Source: Bradyrhizobium centrolobii (GTDB lineage: Bacteria; Pseudomonadota; Alphaproteobacteria; Rhizobiales; Xanthobacteraceae). Taken from it: a stretch of 41,883 nt of DNA. Of this stretch, positions 25,099 through 32,474 are shown piece after piece. The translations under genes were made by a program, and so were the position numbers. The DNA is taken from assembly GCF_001641635.1 (NCBI RefSeq), contig NZ_LUUB01000090.1, forward strand, positions 217,180 through 259,062, read 5' to 3'. How positions within the stretch are numbered: position 1 is the first letter of the stretch; every line of letters starts with the position of its first letter. The notes below the pieces were generated by a model that worked only from the letters and a program-made list of their open reading frames with translations, had not been told where the DNA came from and did not search any database.

Positions 25099-25758
25099 AT
25101 GACAACATCTGCGAAACCCAACACGACGGCCGCAATCGCGGCAAACGATCGCCCCGCCATCACCGCGAGCCCGAAGATAAAACTCTCCCGGCGGCGCATT
25201 TCGATCGACCATCCGGATCAGGAAGCCGGCGAACGGCTGCTGGCCGACGCGCTCGGCGCCGTCGACCGCGACGCGCTGCAGGGCCTGCTGAAGCAACTGG
25301 TCAAGGCCAGCACGATCGGACGAAATCCCGACAAGGCCAATCTCGCCTTCATGATCTCGATGATGAAGAGCATCCGTCCGCGGGATTCCATCGAGGCCAT
25401 GCTGGCGGCGCAGATGGTGTCCGTGCACGTGACGGCGATGCGATGCGCCTATCGTCTCGCCTGCGCCGACGACATCCCTCGGCAGGACAGCGCCGCGCGC
25501 GCTCTCAGCAGGCTCATGCGCACCTTCCCGGCCCAGGTCGAGGCGCTGAACCGCTACCGCAACAACGGCGAGCGCGCCATCACCGTGCAGAACCTGTCCG
25601 TGCAGGACGGCGGCAAGGCAATCGTGGGGAATGTGACGCAGCATGCAAGGGTGATCGTTGCGGAGGCGGGTTCGAAGGACGCGGGGATGGGCCCGGCGCT
25701 TGACGCCGGCGAACGCGAGCACGAACGGGCCGAGGCCAAGCAAGGCGCCACCGCATGA
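25099..25758 (+). CDS. Hypothetical protein paired with an HGG-motif protein
   Basis: A 219-residue protein, started at the ATG at 25099 because AAAGGAAG lies eight bases upstream; the open frame extends further without a plausible start. No enzyme motif is visible. The N-terminal 40 residues are polar. The middle (about 45-165) is helical: LLADALGAVDRDALQGLLKQ, AFMISMMKSIRPRDSIEAML, AAQMVSVHVTAMR. It ends with a stretch ending in NLSVQDGGKAIVGNVTQ and a charged tail. The stop overlaps the next ATG (ATGA). Such two-gene units occur in Rhizobiales near phage-derived or mobile regions; a phage origin (for example a small terminase-like or packaging accessory) is possible but unproven. Confidence 0.65.
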   Translation: MTTSAKPNTTAAIAANDRPAITASPKIKLSRRRISIDHPDQEAGERLLADALGAVDRDALQGLLKQLVKASTIGRNPDKANLAFMISMMKSIRPRDSIEAMLAAQMVSVHVTAMRCAYRLACADDIPRQDSAARALSRLMRTFPAQVEALNRYRNNGERAITVQNLSVQDGGKAIVGNVTQHARVIVAEAGSKDAGMGPALDAGEREHERAEAKQGATA

Positions 25759-26024
25759 GTAGCGGCCACACGCACAACGCCGGCCCCATGCTGGCGAGCC
25801 CGCGCTGCGGCGCAAGGACCCGCAGTGGCGACGCCTGTCGCGCGCCATCGGTGCACGGCGAGACACGCTGCCGCATGCACGGCGGCGCGGCAGGATCGGG
25901 CGCACCAATGGGAAATCGGAATGCGCAGAAGCATGGACTGTACACGAGGGATGCGATCGCCGAGCGAAAGCAGGTCCGGACCCTGTTGGGTGAGACGCGG
26001 AAGTTGCTGGAGGAACTGAAATGA
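25755..26024 (+). CDS. Small HGG-motif (HGGxSTG-like) zinc-ribbon protein
   Basis: An 89-residue basic protein with a probable zinc site: C18, C28, C39 and H42 (CGARTRSGDAC, then RCRMHGG). The HGG box is followed by AGSGAPMGNRNAQKHGLYT, the segment that names the HGGxSTG family, often found in phage and mobile DNA. A C-terminal helix (ERKQVRTLLGETRKLLEELK) may mediate assembly. It is coupled to the preceding gene by ATGA overlap. Function unknown; nucleic-acid binding is a reasonable guess from the Cys/His cluster and charge. Confidence 0.7.
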   Translation: MSSGHTHNAGPMLASPRCGARTRSGDACRAPSVHGETRCRMHGGAAGSGAPMGNRNAQKHGLYTRDAIAERKQVRTLLGETRKLLEELK

Positions 26025-26374
26025 TTCTAGTGCTGGTTTGGGCAGGCGGGGGTCCGGTTGCAGTTAAAGTAGTAGGCGCCGGTTGTGCTGATTGGGTCAT
26101 CGGCAATGGCGCTTTTCGCCTTTCCGTCCTCTCGGTTCCCTGTCTGCGCCGAATGCTCTCCGCTAAGCACAGCACGGGAAGGGCGTATAGGCCACGCCCA
26201 AAGGTTAAGAGGGGCCCAAAGGTCAAAAGGGGTCCACAGGCTACGTGCGGGCTTGTCGGCACAACCCCGAATATGCATATGATGTGCCGTAAGGCTGGCC
26301 CCTGGAACCAAAGTCGTAAGAAAGTGTTGAAGAATCAAGAGCATCATGCTGGGGCCGCCCCACGGGGAGTTGTC
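26025..26374. other. Intergenic region, 350 bp, before the 64-residue gene
   Basis: An open frame runs through this stretch from an ATG at 26021 into the 64-residue gene, but its composition (MILVLVWAGGGPVAVKVVG) resembles no protein I know and contains an 18-bp tandem repeat, so I treat it as mostly non-coding. It does have a good ribosome site (GGAGGAACTGAA), so an 182-residue product cannot be excluded. A possible promoter is TTGTCG (26253-26258) with TATGAT (26278-26283), 19 bp apart, overlapping the palindrome ATATGCATAT (26271-26280). Confidence 0.35.
26197..26232. repeat. 18-bp tandem direct repeat
   Basis: Two adjacent units, CCCAAAGGTTAAGAGGGG (26197-26214) and CCCAAAGGTCAAAAGGGG (26215-26232), match at 16 of 18 positions. 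They lie 20-50 bp upstream of the possible promoter of the 64-residue gene and could be an operator. Confidence 0.6.
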
Positions 26375-26569
26375 ATGGCCGCGCTGACACTGGAACAGAT
26401 TGCTGAAAAAGCTAAAAATCACCGCGTAACTCCTTCTGAGCGCAAGGCACAGAGGGTGAGTTTGATCATGGGTCTTCGGTCCAAAAACTCGACCCTAACC
26501 CGTGACGAGGTGTCGAGTTTCCTTGACCAAAACGAGGGTCACGAAACAGCCGAGAAGAAAGTCGGTTGA
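26375..26569 (+). CDS. Small basic protein, 64 residues, upstream of Fic gene
   Basis: ATG at 26375 with GGGGAG six bases upstream. The protein reads MAALTLEQIAEKAKNHRVTP at the start, then SERKAQRVSLIMGLRSKNS, and ends with an acidic helix (TRDEVSSFLDQNEG) and a Lys-rich tail. It is probably helical. Its position before a Fic gene suggests an antitoxin, as with VbhA-type proteins. However, the Fic-inhibiting motif (S/T)xxxE(G/N) is not present: the nearest match, SLIMGL, has Gly where Glu should be. A strong terminator separates it from the Fic gene. I therefore leave the function open. Confidence 0.6.
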   Translation: MAALTLEQIAEKAKNHRVTPSERKAQRVSLIMGLRSKNSTLTRDEVSSFLDQNEGHETAEKKVG

Positions 26570-26596
26570 CACAATCGAATGGACAACCGCTAATAG

Positions 26597-26624
26597 AAAG
26601 GCCCAGCTTTTGCTGGGCCTTTTT
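26597..26624 (+). terminator. Strong intrinsic terminator
   Basis: AAAGGCCCAGC (26597-26607), loop TTTT, GCTGGGCCTTT (26612-26622) followed by more T. A perfect 11-bp stem with A and T flanks, usable in both directions. It follows the 64-residue gene by 27 bp and ends only 14 bp before the Fic start. Confidence 0.9.
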
Positions 26625-26638
26625 ATTTGGGCGGGGCA

Positions 26639-27289
26639 ATGCTCGATAGTAACTGGGAATTAATCAATGGGCCTTCGGCTCATCACATTGAACAACTAAA
26701 TGCAGCAAACAGCATCAACGTGCTGGAAGCGCTGGTTACCTTTCTCATCCACTTCAGTCAGCCAGACAAATTGCCGTGGGCGCCAAACGAAATGGCACTG
26801 CGAGAGCTTCATAGGTGCGGGACGCTATTCCTGCTCAATAGGCCTGGCGAATACCGAGACGTCCCCGTCCAAGTGGCAAATCTACAAACTGGGGAGGTTC
26901 TGTACCAAGCTCCGCCTTGGGAGCAAGTGCAGCAACTGATGACGGAATTCTTTGAGGAGCTTCATAGAATTTGGCACGAAGGAGATGCGCTGGACGCCGC
27001 GGCTTTCGCTCTTTGGCGTATCAACTGGATACATCCCTTCAGGAACGGCAATGGCCGGACAGCGCGCGCTTTCTGTTATGCCTGCCTGAATGCACGACTG
27101 GGCGTGATCCTGCCAGGCACAACCACCGTCATCGACCAAATCATGCTCACTCGCCCCGACTATGAGGCCGCCATCCGAGTTGCAGACCAGGCGGCAGCCG
27201 TGAACTCAGCGGCGAGGGATTTGAGCCAGATGAAAGATTATCTAAACCGACTGTTGCAGATTCAGATCGCCTCGATTCCAGATCCGTAA
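26639..27289 (+). CDS. Fic domain protein
   Basis: A 216-residue Fic-fold protein; Fic enzymes usually transfer AMP or another phosphate group from a nucleotide to a target protein. The central motif at 132-143 is HPFRNGNGRTAR. It matches HxFx(D/E)GNGRxxR with the catalytic His and anion-binding loop intact, but Asn replaces the usual Asp/Glu that holds Mg2+. The flap hairpin that positions the target is clear (DVPVQVANLQTGEVLYQAP). No (S/T)xxxE(G/N) self-inhibition helix is visible at either end. The ATG at 26639 has GGGG very close upstream, and a strong terminator ends just before it, so expression may be low. Base composition is lower in GC than the flanking transporter operon, suggesting transfer. 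Role: toxin, defence effector or regulator. Confidence 0.88.
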   Translation: MLDSNWELINGPSAHHIEQLNAANSINVLEALVTFLIHFSQPDKLPWAPNEMALRELHRCGTLFLLNRPGEYRDVPVQVANLQTGEVLYQAPPWEQVQQLMTEFFEELHRIWHEGDALDAAAFALWRINWIHPFRNGNGRTARAFCYACLNARLGVILPGTTTVIDQIMLTRPDYEAAIRVADQAAAVNSAARDLSQMKDYLNRLLQIQIASIPDP

Positions 27290-27376
27290 ATTCGAACTGA
27301 GACACCACTAAATCTCGGCGCTAGCTCGAGCTGGGTACCCCACCAGAACCATGGAGGGTCCAGGCCCGAATGAGTT

Positions 27377-27410
27377 GATGGGTTTCGCTTCGCTTTGCTC
27401 TACGCATCGT
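27377..27410 (+). repeat. Dispersed palindromic repeat, degenerate half copy
   Basis: GATGGGTTTCGCTTCGCTTT followed by GCTCTACGCATC matches the right arm of the full copies at 36964 and 38275, with changes at the end (GCATCGT instead of CCATCCT). It lies directly upstream of the unknown gene and is read through if that gene is started too early. Confidence 0.75.
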
Positions 27411-27425
27411 TGGTGTGGTTGCCAG

Positions 27426-28352
27426 ATGAATCCTTGGCCTCACATTCCTGAAGATGTGGTCGCTTGGTATCGGGATGTTTTTGCCGAAGCCAACCGACGC
27501 GTCTGTGAGCGGCTTGTTAACCTTCCAAATGTCCGGGAAACTTCACTCGATGATGGATTGATAGAAGCTCTGATACCCGAAGCCGCGCCGACCCTACTCC
27601 CCTCAGGAGCGATCGTGCGCATGGACACCCACAATGTCGGCGGTTTGCTGCGGACTGGCTGGCCGCGTTGGGAGCCGCCCTTTGTGCGTCGGTGGGAAAC
27701 GGCAGACATCGCGGTTCTGGTCTTTGTGTACCGGGGCGAGACATTGATCGCCAAGAAGATCGGGTTACTTCAGACAAAGCGTCTCTATCCCGACAACAAC
27801 GATGTTGAGGATGATGAAGACGAGTTCGAGCTCTTTGCGGGCATGAACAGATTCATCCGCCGCGAAGACAAACAAGCCATCGGCGCGCTTCATCTGCATT
27901 TTTCATTCAGCGAGGACAGCGTCTATGGAGCCATGCGGGCGGGAAGCCGTCAGATTCAGGTGATCGACGCGCTAAACCGCGACTTTGGAAAAGCGGTGTA
28001 CTACCTTTTCTACAATCCGCACGAGATCCCGGTTTCGATCAGCTATCCAATCAAGGAGCGAATCCGACTTGATCGGCCGGCGATTGGGTGCCGCGTCCTC
28101 GATGCAGACGAGGTGCACCAGGCGCTCACGGGGCTCAAAGGCGGAGATTCCCCAACCTACACGACGCTGACGCAGGCAGCTTCGGCAAGCAATTGGCGCC
28201 TAGAAGCGTGGGCCGCCGACCTCTTGCTCACATGCCAAGTCGGTGAGCAATTCGATGCCTCGCGCGAGGAGCGTGTTCGGTATTTCCTCGAACGGAGGAC
28301 AGGGCCGATCGGCGCGGCTCTTGCCGTTTCGATTACTCTCCCAGATGGCTGA
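27426..28352 (+). CDS. Unrecognised protein with nuclease-like pattern
   Basis: A 308-residue soluble protein with no family I can name. Started at the ATG at 27426; the open frame upstream is repeat DNA. Residues 62-75 read AIVRMDTHNVGGLL. From 89 to 120 the sequence runs RWETADIAVLVFVYRG, then KKIGLLQTKRL. The spacing of E91/D94 and Q116-x-K118, with hydrophobic strands around both, resembles the D-(X)n-(E/Q)xK core of PD-(D/E)XK nucleases. Later blocks are KAVYYLFYNPHEIPVSISYP (about 210-229) and a Leu-rich C-terminal region. The gene follows the Fic gene by 136 bp in the same direction, and half repeats bracket it. A nuclease or defence role is an inference from pattern and context only. 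Confidence 0.7.
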   Translation: MNPWPHIPEDVVAWYRDVFAEANRRVCERLVNLPNVRETSLDDGLIEALIPEAAPTLLPSGAIVRMDTHNVGGLLRTGWPRWEPPFVRRWETADIAVLVFVYRGETLIAKKIGLLQTKRLYPDNNDVEDDEDEFELFAGMNRFIRREDKQAIGALHLHFSFSEDSVYGAMRAGSRQIQVIDALNRDFGKAVYYLFYNPHEIPVSISYPIKERIRLDRPAIGCRVLDADEVHQALTGLKGGDSPTYTTLTQAASASNWRLEAWAADLLLTCQVGEQFDASREERVRYFLERRTGPIGAALAVSITLPDG

Positions 28353-28415
28353 ACCCGACACTACGCGCGCAAGGTTAGCAGATTTCAGCATTAGCGCGGA
28401 TTGAAACGCGCGAAT

Positions 28416-28446
28416 GATGGGTTTCGCTTTGCTCTACCCATCCTAC
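28416..28446 (+). repeat. Dispersed palindromic repeat, half copy
   Basis: GATGGGTTTCGCTTTGCTCT followed by ACCCATCCTAC is the right arm of the full element. It is in the same orientation as the half copy at 27377, so the unknown gene lies between two direct half copies. Confidence 0.85.
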
Positions 28447-28602
28447 GGACTGGTTGCGACTCACTATGAGCCGCAACCAACAATACCATGGTCAACCCTT
28501 TCCACCGTCGATTTCGCGGAAGTTGCGCTTGGTACGAACAGGTTTGTTCGGCTCCGATAACAGTTGCGACGTTGCTCGTCTGCGGTTGCCCAAACCGTCC
28601 CA

Positions 28603-29109
28603 TCACCTCCGATACTGTTCCTCGCTGACCTTCTCCATCCAGTCCACGGTCTTGCCGCCAGCCGATTCCTGGATGGCGATGTGGGTCAAGGCGGTGATCG
28701 GCGAGGCGCCATGCCAGTGCTTCAGCCCCGGCGGAAACCACACGACGTCGCCGGGCCGGATCTCCTCGACCGGGCCGCCCTCGCGCTGCACCCAGCCGAG
28801 CCCTGCGGTGACGATCAGCGTCTGGCCGAGCGGATGCGTATGCCAGGCCGTTCGAGCACCCGGCTCGAACGTCACCTGCGCGGCATTCGCTCGCGCCGGC
28901 TCCGTCGCCTGAAACAGCGGATCGATGCGGACCGCGCCGGTGAACCAATCTTCCGGGCCCTTCTGCGAGGGCCGCGACCCGTTTCTTTTGATATCGATGT
29001 CCATATCACGCTCCTTCACTGGTTCGAATTCTTGCGCATGCGTACGGCCGATTCCGATCGACGCCGCAGCACCACCGGCGATGAGCACGTGCCTGCGTGT
29101 AATCATCAT
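28603..29109 (-). CDS. Exported cupin, hydroxynitrile lyase-like
   Basis: A 168-residue cupin with a twin-arginine-like leader (MMITRRHVLIAGGAAASIG) started at the ATG ATG pair at 29109, with GGGAG eight bases upstream. The metal site reads WHTHPLGQTLIV and KHWHGASP, giving H90, H92, Q96 and H131. This His-His-Gln-His set, with Gln in place of the usual cupin Glu, is that of Mn-dependent cupin hydroxynitrile lyases such as the Granulicella enzyme, and databases often name such proteins (R)-mandelonitrile lyase. The natural reaction is unknown; many relatives sit in stress or carbonyl-reduction clusters. It follows the MFS and aldo/keto reductase genes in the same direction, 70 bp after the MFS stop. 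Confidence 0.82.
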   Translation of the reverse strand: MMITRRHVLIAGGAAASIGIGRTHAQEFEPVKERDMDIDIKRNGSRPSQKGPEDWFTGAVRIDPLFQATEPARANAAQVTFEPGARTAWHTHPLGQTLIVTAGLGWVQREGGPVEEIRPGDVVWFPPGLKHWHGASPITALTHIAIQESAGGKTVDWMEKVSEEQYRR

Positions 29110-29179
29110 CTCCGCTGCTCCCGGCATGTCGCGGCGCCGGCGATGACACAGAACGAACACAAGGTCGCTTCGATCCATC

Positions 29180-30379
29180 TCATTGCGCACTTCCCTCGAT
29201 CGCCACCGGATGCGCCATCAGCCACGCTGCGACGAGCGCGGCGCAGAGCACGGTAAGCGCGCTGGCCAGAAACACGACATTCAGCCTGGCTCCGGTCGCG
29301 ATCAATCCCAGCGCGGGACTCGCCAGTCCCTGCGCCAGGTCGAGAAAGGCGGTGTAGGCCCCCATGGCGAGGCCGCGGCTTTGCGCCGACACGCGGCGCA
29401 CCGCTTCGACGCCGAAGCCGGGATAGACCAGCGAGAAGCCGAAGCCGGTCAGCGCGGCGCCGGCCAGGGCCATCTCGGGTCGGACGGCCAGCCAGATCAT
29501 TGCCTGGCCGACGGCTTCGATCAGCGCGCAAGAGAGCGCGACCTTTGCACCGCCGATCGCATCGGCCACATGGCTGAAGAACAGCCGCGCCAGAATGAAA
29601 GCTGTGGCATAAGCCGTGTAGGCCAGCCATCCGTCCGCCCATCCCCGGTTCGCGAACAGCAAGGCGATGAACGTGGTGACCGCACCGAAGCCGACGCTGC
29701 CGAGCGCCGAGCCGAAGCCGGGGACCCAGACGGCACCGATCACATCAACGAACGAGACGCGGGACTGCTGCACCGGATCTACCGTGGGAAGAGGCGCAAC
29801 GAGCAGCAGAGTGGCGAGCGGCGCCGCTGAGGTAGCGAACGCGATCGCCGCAAAGCCATAGGCGGAATAGAGCGCGGAACCAGCCGGTGCGCCGATCACG
29901 AAGGCTGCGAACATCGCCGAACCGACCCAGGCAATCACCTTGCCGGTGCTCCGCCGATCGACCAACGCAAGACCCCAGCTCACTGCGGCTGTGATGATGA
30001 AGCTCTCCGCCGCGCCGAGCAAGCCTCGCCCGAGCAGGAGAACGGCAACCGAGACCAGCGGAGCACCGCTGAGGACGAGCGACAGTAGATAGAGCAGCCC
30101 GGAGGTTGCTGCTGCCAGCAGGCCGCCGACGACGCCGCGCTTCGCGCCCCGTCTGTCAGAGTAGTGGCCGGCCCACGGCCGGGAGATCAACGACGCCGCG
30201 AACTGGCTGCCGGCGACGAGGCCGACCACGAATGTGCCGAAGCCCAGACCATCGTGCACGTGAAGCGGCAGAACGGGCAGCGCGAAGCCGATGACGAGAA
30301 AGGCGACGAAGACCACGCACATGATCGGCAGCAGCATCAGGGCCGCTGACCTCTCCCCGTTCGCCACGATCGCGGACAT
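29180..30379 (-). CDS. MFS transporter (YfcJ/YhhS-like)
   Basis: A 399-residue, 12-helix major facilitator, started at the ATG at 30379 (MSAIVANGERSAALMLLPIM); an upstream ATG at 30406 would overlap the previous gene. The motif-A-like loop between helices 2 and 3 is RPWAGHYSDRRGAKRGVV. Later landmarks are LLGRGLLGAAESFIITAAVSW and GFGFSLVYPGFGVEAVRRV. The latter resembles the YfcJ/YhhS efflux group. It lies 16 bp after the aldo/keto reductase gene and before the cupin, so a three-gene operon controlled by the divergent LysR protein is likely. Substrate unknown. Confidence 0.85.
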   Translation of the reverse strand: MSAIVANGERSAALMLLPIMCVVFVAFLVIGFALPVLPLHVHDGLGFGTFVVGLVAGSQFAASLISRPWAGHYSDRRGAKRGVVGGLLAAATSGLLYLLSLVLSGAPLVSVAVLLLGRGLLGAAESFIITAAVSWGLALVDRRSTGKVIAWVGSAMFAAFVIGAPAGSALYSAYGFAAIAFATSAAPLATLLLVAPLPTVDPVQQSRVSFVDVIGAVWVPGFGSALGSVGFGAVTTFIALLFANRGWADGWLAYTAYATAFILARLFFSHVADAIGGAKVALSCALIEAVGQAMIWLAVRPEMALAGAALTGFGFSLVYPGFGVEAVRRVSAQSRGLAMGAYTAFLDLAQGLASPALGLIATGARLNVVFLASALTVLCAALVAAWLMAHPVAIEGSAQ

Positions 30380-30395
30380 CGATGGACCGCCGGCT

Positions 30396-31382
30396 CTACC
30401 AGGCATAGGCAACCGGCGCTTCGCCGCCAGGGCCGGGCCAGATCCTGTCAAGCTTCGCCAGCGTCTCCTTCGAGAGGATCAGAGACGCCGCCTTCAGATT
30501 CTGGCCGAGCTGCTCCACCGTGCGGGGTCCGCTGATCGCTGCGGTGACGACGGGATTGTGGAGCACCCAGGCGAGCGCCACGTCGGACGGCGTCTTGCCC
30601 AGCTCGTCGCAGAACGCTTCATAGGCTTCCAGCTGCGGCCGCAGCCTGTCGATCCGCATCTGGAGCAGAGGCGAGGCCCGCCGTCCCCCGGCGATCTTGC
30701 GTAACACGCCGCCAAGCAGCCCCATGCCAATCGGGCTCCAGGGAATGAGGCCGACGCCGAAGTGACGCAGCGCCGGGATCACCTCCAGCTCGATGGTGCG
30801 CTGGGCAAGATTGTAGAGGCTCTGCTCGGAGGCCAGGCCAAGCAGGTTGCGCGAGGCCGCCGTGCATTGCGCGGTGGCGATATCCCAGCCCGCGAAGTTG
30901 CTGCTGCCGACATAGGTGATCTTGCCCTCGCGGATCAGCTGCTCCATCGCCTGCCAGATCTCTTCCCAGGGCGTCGCCCGGTCGACGTGATGCATCTGGT
31001 AGAGATCGATGTGGTCGGTCTTCAGCCGCCGCAGGCTGGCCTCGCAGGCGCGGCGAATATGATAGGCGGAGAGCCGGCGATCGTTCGGTCCGGTCTCCAT
31101 CGGCTGGTACACCTTGGTCGCCAGCACGACCTTCTCGCGCCGGCTGCCCTGCGAGAGCCAGCGGCCGATGATCTCCTCGGAGATGCCGAAACCCTTCTCC
31201 ATGTCCGGCGATTGGGGGCCGCCATAGACATCCGCCGTATCGAAGAAATTGATGCCGGCTCCCAGCGCTTCGTCCATGACGGCGAAGCTGGTCGCCTCGT
31301 CGGTGAGCTCGCCGAAGTTCATGGTGCCCAGTGCAAGCCGGCTCACCTTCAGGCCGGTCCGGCCCAGATGCGTATAGTCCAT
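30396..31382 (-). CDS. Aldo/keto reductase
   Basis: A 328-residue TIM-barrel NADPH reductase. The ATG at 31382 is chosen because GGGAG is eight bases upstream (a second ATG at 31388 is too close). It opens MDYTHLGRTGLKVSRLALGT. The catalytic tetrad is visible: D48 and Y53 in NFFDTADVYGG, Lys in VVLATKVYQP and His in YQMHHVD. The cofactor-binding end has AAISGPRTVEQLGQNL. It leads an operon with the MFS transporter and cupin and is divergent from a LysR regulator, a common arrangement for carbonyl or xenobiotic detoxification. Confidence 0.92.
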   Translation of the reverse strand: MDYTHLGRTGLKVSRLALGTMNFGELTDEATSFAVMDEALGAGINFFDTADVYGGPQSPDMEKGFGISEEIIGRWLSQGSRREKVVLATKVYQPMETGPNDRRLSAYHIRRACEASLRRLKTDHIDLYQMHHVDRATPWEEIWQAMEQLIREGKITYVGSSNFAGWDIATAQCTAASRNLLGLASEQSLYNLAQRTIELEVIPALRHFGVGLIPWSPIGMGLLGGVLRKIAGGRRASPLLQMRIDRLRPQLEAYEAFCDELGKTPSDVALAWVLHNPVVTAAISGPRTVEQLGQNLKAASLILSKETLAKLDRIWPGPGGEAPVAYAW

Positions 31383-31500
31383 CGACATGGCTCCCAGAAA
31401 TTTGGCGCAGGCGGCAGGCCTGGAGCCGCTCGATCGGCCCCTCAAATCGCCGACCTGAACCTAGGACTTCCGGTCGCGCGGCATAAGATGATAGATTTCG

Positions 31501-31512
31501 AATGAAGTCATT
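31501..31512. promoter_or_regulatory. Candidate LysR autoregulatory palindrome
   Basis: AATGA-AG-TCATT is an inverted repeat 14 bp before the LysR start, in the 144-bp divergent region shared with the aldo/keto reductase operon. LysR proteins often bind such sites near their own start. Confidence 0.35.
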
Positions 31513-31526
31513 AGACAGGCTTATCA

Positions 31527-32426
31527 ATGAACCGGGACAATGCGAGCGACCTCCTCGCCTTCCTCGCAGTGGCGAGGGAACGCAGCTTCACGCGCGCGGC
31601 GGCACAACTCGGCATGACGCAGTCCGCGCTCAGCCAGATCATCAGGAATCTGGAAGAGCGGATCGGCGTGCGTCTGTTAAACCGGACGACGCGAAGCGTC
31701 ACGCCAACCCAGGCTGGAGAGCGGCTGTTCCTGAGCATCGGCCCCAAGTTCAACGAGATGGATGCCGAGCTTGCCGCGCTCAGCGAATTCCGCGAGAAGC
31801 CGGCCGGAACCGTTCGTCTCACTGCGACCGAATATGCTGCCGCGGAAATCCTGCTGCCTGCACTTAATAAAATTCTACCGACGCACCCCGACATCCATGT
31901 CGAGGTGGTCATCGACTACGGACTTACCAACATCGTGGCGCAACAGGTTGATGCGGGTATCCGCCCGGGCGAGCTCGTCGCGAAGGACATGATCGCTGTC
32001 CGCGTCAGCCCCGACCTTCGGATGGCCGTCGTCGGCTCGCCCGCCTACTTCGCTGAACGCAAGCGGCCCAAGACGCCGCAGGACCTCACTCACCACAACT
32101 GTCTCAATCTTCGCCTGCCGACCCACGGCGGCAGCATCTATGTGTGGGAGTTCGAAAAGAACGGTCGAGAGCTCAATGTGCGCGTCGAAGGGCAGCTTGT
32201 GTTCAATACCGCGGGCCTCCTCCTGCAAGGAGCGCTCAGGGGTTTTGGCCTCGCCTACCTGACGGAAGGACATGCGCAGCCGTACATTGCGAAGGGACAA
32301 CTCGTTCGTGTCCTTGCCGACTGGTGTCCGCCGTTTTCCGGCTATCATCTCTACTATCCGAGCCGTCGCCAGCCCACGCCGGCTTTCTCGCTGCTGGTCG
32401 AGGCGCTTCGATACCGCGGGAAATAG
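31527..32426 (+). CDS. LysR family transcriptional regulator
   Basis: A 299-residue regulator. The N-terminal winged helix (about 7-66) is clear: LLAFLAVARERSFTRAAAQL, GMTQSALSQIIRNLEERIG, then LLNRTTRSVTPTQAGERL. The remaining part is the two-lobed effector domain (GTVRLTATEYAAAEILLPAL, DAGIRPGELVAKDMIAV). The sequence pattern of this domain, with HNCLNLRLPT, is the subgroup often found divergent from aldo/keto reductase or quinone reductase genes. It probably controls the AKR-MFS-cupin operon in response to a reactive carbonyl or aromatic compound. Confidence 0.92.
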   Translation: MNRDNASDLLAFLAVARERSFTRAAAQLGMTQSALSQIIRNLEERIGVRLLNRTTRSVTPTQAGERLFLSIGPKFNEMDAELAALSEFREKPAGTVRLTATEYAAAEILLPALNKILPTHPDIHVEVVIDYGLTNIVAQQVDAGIRPGELVAKDMIAVRVSPDLRMAVVGSPAYFAERKRPKTPQDLTHHNCLNLRLPTHGGSIYVWEFEKNGRELNVRVEGQLVFNTAGLLLQGALRGFGLAYLTEGHAQPYIAKGQLVRVLADWCPPFSGYHLYYPSRRQPTPAFSLLVEALRYRGK

Positions 32427-32474
32427 TCCTTGCGCGACGCGGCAGCGGCTCTCCTTGGAGACGGATAGTGCGGT

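Noticed and set aside
26375..27289. Calling the 64-residue protein a VbhA-type Fic antitoxin
   Set aside because: The inhibitory motif (S/T)xxxE(G/N) is absent and a terminator separates the genes; kept only as a hypothesis.
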